A model generated the notes under the pieces. That model worked only from the letters and a program-made list of their open reading frames with translations. It ran no database searches and had not been told where the DNA came from. From contig CANTUZ010000004.1 of NCBI GenBank assembly GCA_947846985.1, forward strand, positions 12,576,927 to 12,640,926: a DNA stretch of 64,000 nucleotides, in the 5' to 3' direction. The translations under genes were made by a program, and so were the position numbers. The DNA is from Fratercula arctica. Its lineage: Eukaryota; Chordata; Aves; Charadriiformes; Alcidae. Positions 60,715-64,000 of the stretch are shown piece after piece (position 1 is the stretch's first letter; each line of letters starts with the position of its first letter).

Positions 60715-61708
60715 CTAGGGAGAAAACAACAACAAAAATCACGAAATTAAGCTGCAACAGCACACAGACAACATTCATACAGGATCATACTGTAACTTCA
60801 CTGTCGCAGAACCGTGAACCATGCTTAATTGTGGGTCGGTGCCTGCCTGCAACTATGCTGCCGTGTACCGTCATTTCCGAATGGAGCAGGAAACCATGAG
60901 CAGTTTTGCTTTGCTCAGCGGCTCTGATCTTGGCAAGCATCACTTCTCGCCAGGATCGCTCTTACAACTGCCATGTTGTGAAGCGGCCGTAAACAGAAAG
61001 GGAAGGTATCGATACAAATCTTCAGTCGCTCGCTTGAAGCGGACGTGGCCAGAATTAGATTACACGGGCAAAACCCTGAGAAAAAGTCGTTGAGGACTGA
61101 ATTTTAGTGGCCAGGTACATCTCACCCCTCAGAGACACAAGGAGATTAATTTCATTCAAGCCGAGAATTCAGCTTTACTGAAATAAGTATCCAAAACCTA
61201 CCCGAGTCTGCTACTACAATCTGAGACAATGCAAAAAATGAATGAAAACAGCATTTCCTAAAATGCAAATAGAATTTGTTCCTTTTATTGACTAACGACT
61301 TTCTAGCACTGCAAGTGAGAGCAAAAATCCTCGAAGTACAGAAAGCACCTAGCATGGAAGAGAGAAATGCAAAGAAAGGCATGCAGTTGTTGTTGCATTT
61401 ACAAATTTGAAATGCTCATGATATTCATACAGCCGTTCTCTTTGAGACAAGCTAAATCTTTGCCAGAAGCCTTAGTACTGACACATATTAACGGCAAATT
61501 ACCCTATGCCTCACACCAGGCACCGTCAGTGTATTACAGTTCCAGTGGTCTGTTCAGGTTGGGTTTGGGAGGACACTTTCACCCTTCCTAGGACAACTGG
61601 TGGCATCTGGGCTTCATCACGCACTCACACACAATAAGGACAAAAGGGCACATGCTTCTGCCTCTAAGGATTTTTGAGTTAAACAAGAATCCAAGCAAAT
61701 TTCTTGTC

Positions 61709-61737
61709 GGGAAAAAAAAAAAAAGAAAAAAAAAAAG
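61709..61737 (+). repeat. A-rich tract
   Basis: A-runs with two G interruptions. Confidence 0.9.
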
Positions 61738-62460
61738 AATCTACAGCATTTAATAAAATAATACCTCACCTTGCAGAATTTTAATAAAAATATAGTTGCT
61801 AAAAATGCTGCGGACCAGTGTAAAACTCCTGCAGAGAAGTTATCCTTCATCAAACGATAAAGGAATTTTCCACAAGGCAGTTTCGCTCGTGAAACAAAAC
61901 TCACGTCCTTAGCGTTACGACTCAACCAAAACGTCATGTATTGTGTCGGACCAAACAGCAAAGAACAGAAGCATCTTCCTTGGAAAGTCTCTGCATGGAC
62001 ACGTGAGGGCTGCTGCTTGTGCGTCACCCACACACAAGGACTGTTCCTTTCGCTGGCCAACAAGTGGCTTTGCAACCTTTGCCTTCGCCCAGGGACAAAG
62101 TGTCCTCAGCGCTGGATTTACACAGGCATTTACTGACTTTACCTCAGTGCAATATCTCCAATTTACATAAGAAGATCACCAAGCTTCCGGCTTTTAAGCA
62201 CTGCAGCCTGCCAAAAGTGGTTTGAAGTGTCCTAGATCAGATGAAAGATCAGATCTTTGGGAGCTTTCACAGACTTTTTTTCCTCAGTTCCTGCTCCTTT
62301 TTCCAGAACTTGGATTTTTCACTCTCATTTTAAGAAAGGTCTTTTTAAAGAGGTCTCTTAAATGCTGCTATCCATACCAGTATGTTTTTAAAAACATAGC
62401 TCCTAAATTATACCTCTAATAAACAGCTGTGTCTCTCAGATTCCTGTGGTTGGGGGAATG

Positions 62461-62610
62461 TGCCCCATCCCTGGAGGTGTCCAAGGCCAGGCTGGATGGG
62501 GCTTTGAGCAGCCTGGTCTAGTGGGAGGTGTCCCTGCCCAGGGCAGGGGGGTTGGAACTGGATGATCTTTAAGGTCCCTTCCAACCTAAACCATTCTCTG
62601 ATTCTGTGAT
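62461..62610 (+). mobile_element. CR1 LINE 3' end
   Basis: About 150 bases of CR1 in plus orientation: tgccccatccctggaggtgt, ggctggatggggctttgag, ctggatgatctttaaggtcc, with terminus ctctgattctgtgat. It is antisense to SLC7A11, non-coding and 5'-truncated. Confidence 0.94.
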
Positions 62611-62940
62611 GCTGCTGGCAGCGTAGTGAAGCCATGGAGGAGGAAGTTGAAGGAATGGGGAATTGATTGCAGTCAGTTCCTTTTGACTGCAATCCTAAAG
62701 ACAGACTGGCGGCCCCCTAACAACTGTGTGTTCAGGAGCGGACAGAAAGGGCATTGCCACCTTTTGTTGAAGGACAAGGAGCACAGAAAGCTACCAGGAA
62801 AGGAGCAGGTATAGTGCCCCAGCACATACCACAGGTGAGTGAGTCACTTGGCAGCACACTCTCACCTGACCTGTACTTAGCAATTAAGCACCACAGACAA
62901 TGCATTCACACAGTCTGGCTTCATTTGTTTGAAAACTACC

Positions 62941-62978
62941 TTTTTTTTTTAAAAAAAAAAAAAAAAAAGAGAGAGAGG
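62941..62978 (+). repeat. T10-A18 run followed by (GA)n
   Basis: Ten T directly followed by about eighteen A, then gagagagagg. The T and A runs are perfectly complementary and could fold back on themselves. Confidence 0.92.
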
Positions 62979-64000
62979 CATGTAGTATACCCACAACCTG
63001 ACTTTTGGGGTGGAAAAAAGTTCCTACTCGTACTGGGTGAGGAGCAGCGCAGTGTGAGGCACATCTAAACAGCAGGTGATGCTGGCACCGTTTAATCAGA
63101 ATGTGGGCAGAGTTTAAGTGTGTCCTGGACTGTAAAATAGTGGCTGAAAAGATATACAAGAACAGGAAATATTTATTTTGGTTGCGGCTGCTCCACCAGC
63201 CCGTGGGTGTGATAATCCTCCGATCTTCCAGAGGAAAAGACGGCTTAGCTGAGAAGTGAGCGTGCAACTTCATCTACTGGAAAAAAAAAAAAAAACCTCA
63301 GGTACGCATTAGGTCTCAACTTTTTTGATAGCAGCAGCCAATTAGTTTACCAACGCAGGAGTCAGATATAAAACTCTACACAGAGTTTCGGCAGCGCTGC
63401 TCTGATCATCGCAAGTTATAACAAGTACGTCTCCCTTGCTGCCTCTTTGGCGATTAAAGGTTTGGTGATTAAAGGATCCACTGATGTTCCTTCCCATGCA
63501 AGATGATTATTTTCTGGGTGTGGGGCAGATCACGATGACTAAGAGTGTTTTCACGACACTACTGAGACACTGTCATACGTAAAAAAAATAATAAGTTTAC
63601 AAGGAGAGGAGTTTATGAAGCCTGGTTTCTTGTGGGTATTTGTGCCTGGGTTAATAAGGTCCCCCTGCCTAGTAAGGTGCAGGTGAAGAAGGGGATTTCT
63701 AACACTGCTCACTTTCATTGATTCTGTGATGTGCAATGATATAACGACGTTCACAGCACTGTGCTGCTCACCATGAAAACACAGGTCTGTTTCCTCTGTC
63801 TGGTTTTCCTTCCTGGCAAAAAGTTACTACGGTTAAGACATCTGCTCTTTCATCACGTTTGATGGCAATTATGCAGTTAATTCAAAGGTTACATATGGGT
63901 GGGGAGGATGGAAGGGACCTTCTGACATACACAACGATTTCCTCCGGAAACAAGATAGGGATTTATAGATTCATAATGACTCAGCACCGTCAGTGCTCAA

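Larger units (their letters stand above)
60715..64000 (-). other. SLC7A11: SLC7A11 intron 2, partial
   Basis: Sequence upstream of exon 3 in the sense of the gene, ending at acceptor CCCTAG. It runs off the window, and exon 2 is not in view. It contains A-rich tracts (61709-61737 and 63281-63295), a T10-A18 inverted run (62941-62968) and a plus-oriented CR1 (62461-62610). No other exon was recognised. Confidence 0.88.

Noticed and set aside
61617..62075. 152-codon minus-strand open frame in intron 2
   Set aside because: It crosses the A-rich tract at 61709-61737 as a poly-Phe run and has no recognisable domain; consistent with chance.
63895..63990. ggatggaagggaccttctga resembling a CR1 3' end
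   Set aside because: Only the ggaagggacctt core matches; the flanking CR1 sequence is absent, so I do not call it.
1..64000. CRISPR array, operon or phage-like system
   Set aside because: The window is vertebrate intronic and flanking DNA with CR1 LINEs; no spaced direct repeats or prokaryotic genes occur.

Overview
This is vertebrate, almost certainly avian, nuclear DNA. It has large AT-rich introns, frequent poly-A/T tracts, no bacterial-style operons, and several 5'-truncated CR1 (chicken repeat 1 type) LINE copies with the typical bird CR1 3' end. The species cannot be named from the sequence alone.

The window holds one recognisable protein gene, on the minus strand: SLC7A11, encoding xCT, the light chain of the cystine/glutamate antiporter (system xc-). 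Ten coding exons can be placed to the base with canonical GT-AG splice sites and matching phases. By comparison with the 12-exon human gene they are exons 3 to 12. They total 1108 coding bases: the last base of the Arg135 codon, codons 136-503 (human-like numbering) and a TGA stop. Exons 1 and 2, the promoter and the start codon lie beyond position 64000.

Layout in transcript order, from high to low coordinates: partial intron 2 (60715-64000, one CR1); exon 3 (60599-60714); intron 3 (two CR1s); exon 4 (53666-53791); exon 5 (51351-51450); the 45-base exon 6 (48200-48244); a 25.5 kb intron 6 with CpG-dense patches, two tandem repeats and one CR1; then a compact group of exons 7 to 11 (22578-22701, 21273-21376, 20680-20776, 17388-17537, 15490-15667); a 5.7 kb intron 11 with the longest CR1; and exon 12 with the stop (9735-9802). 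Below 9735 lies the 3' UTR. A plausible poly(A) signal sits at 7568-7573, and a much longer UTR reaching about 680 is possible.

The encoded protein keeps the residues expected for function: Cys158 (disulfide to SLC3A2), Lys198, Tyr244, Cys327 and Arg396. It lacks the Asn314 glycosylation sequon of human xCT and has a slightly longer, altered C-terminus. I see no second convincing gene, no RNA gene and no novel multi-gene system. The more interesting leads are the missing sequon, an 8-mer miR-27 site in the proximal 3' UTR, CpG-dense blocks in intron 6, and an unassigned exon-like 54-codon block in the same intron.
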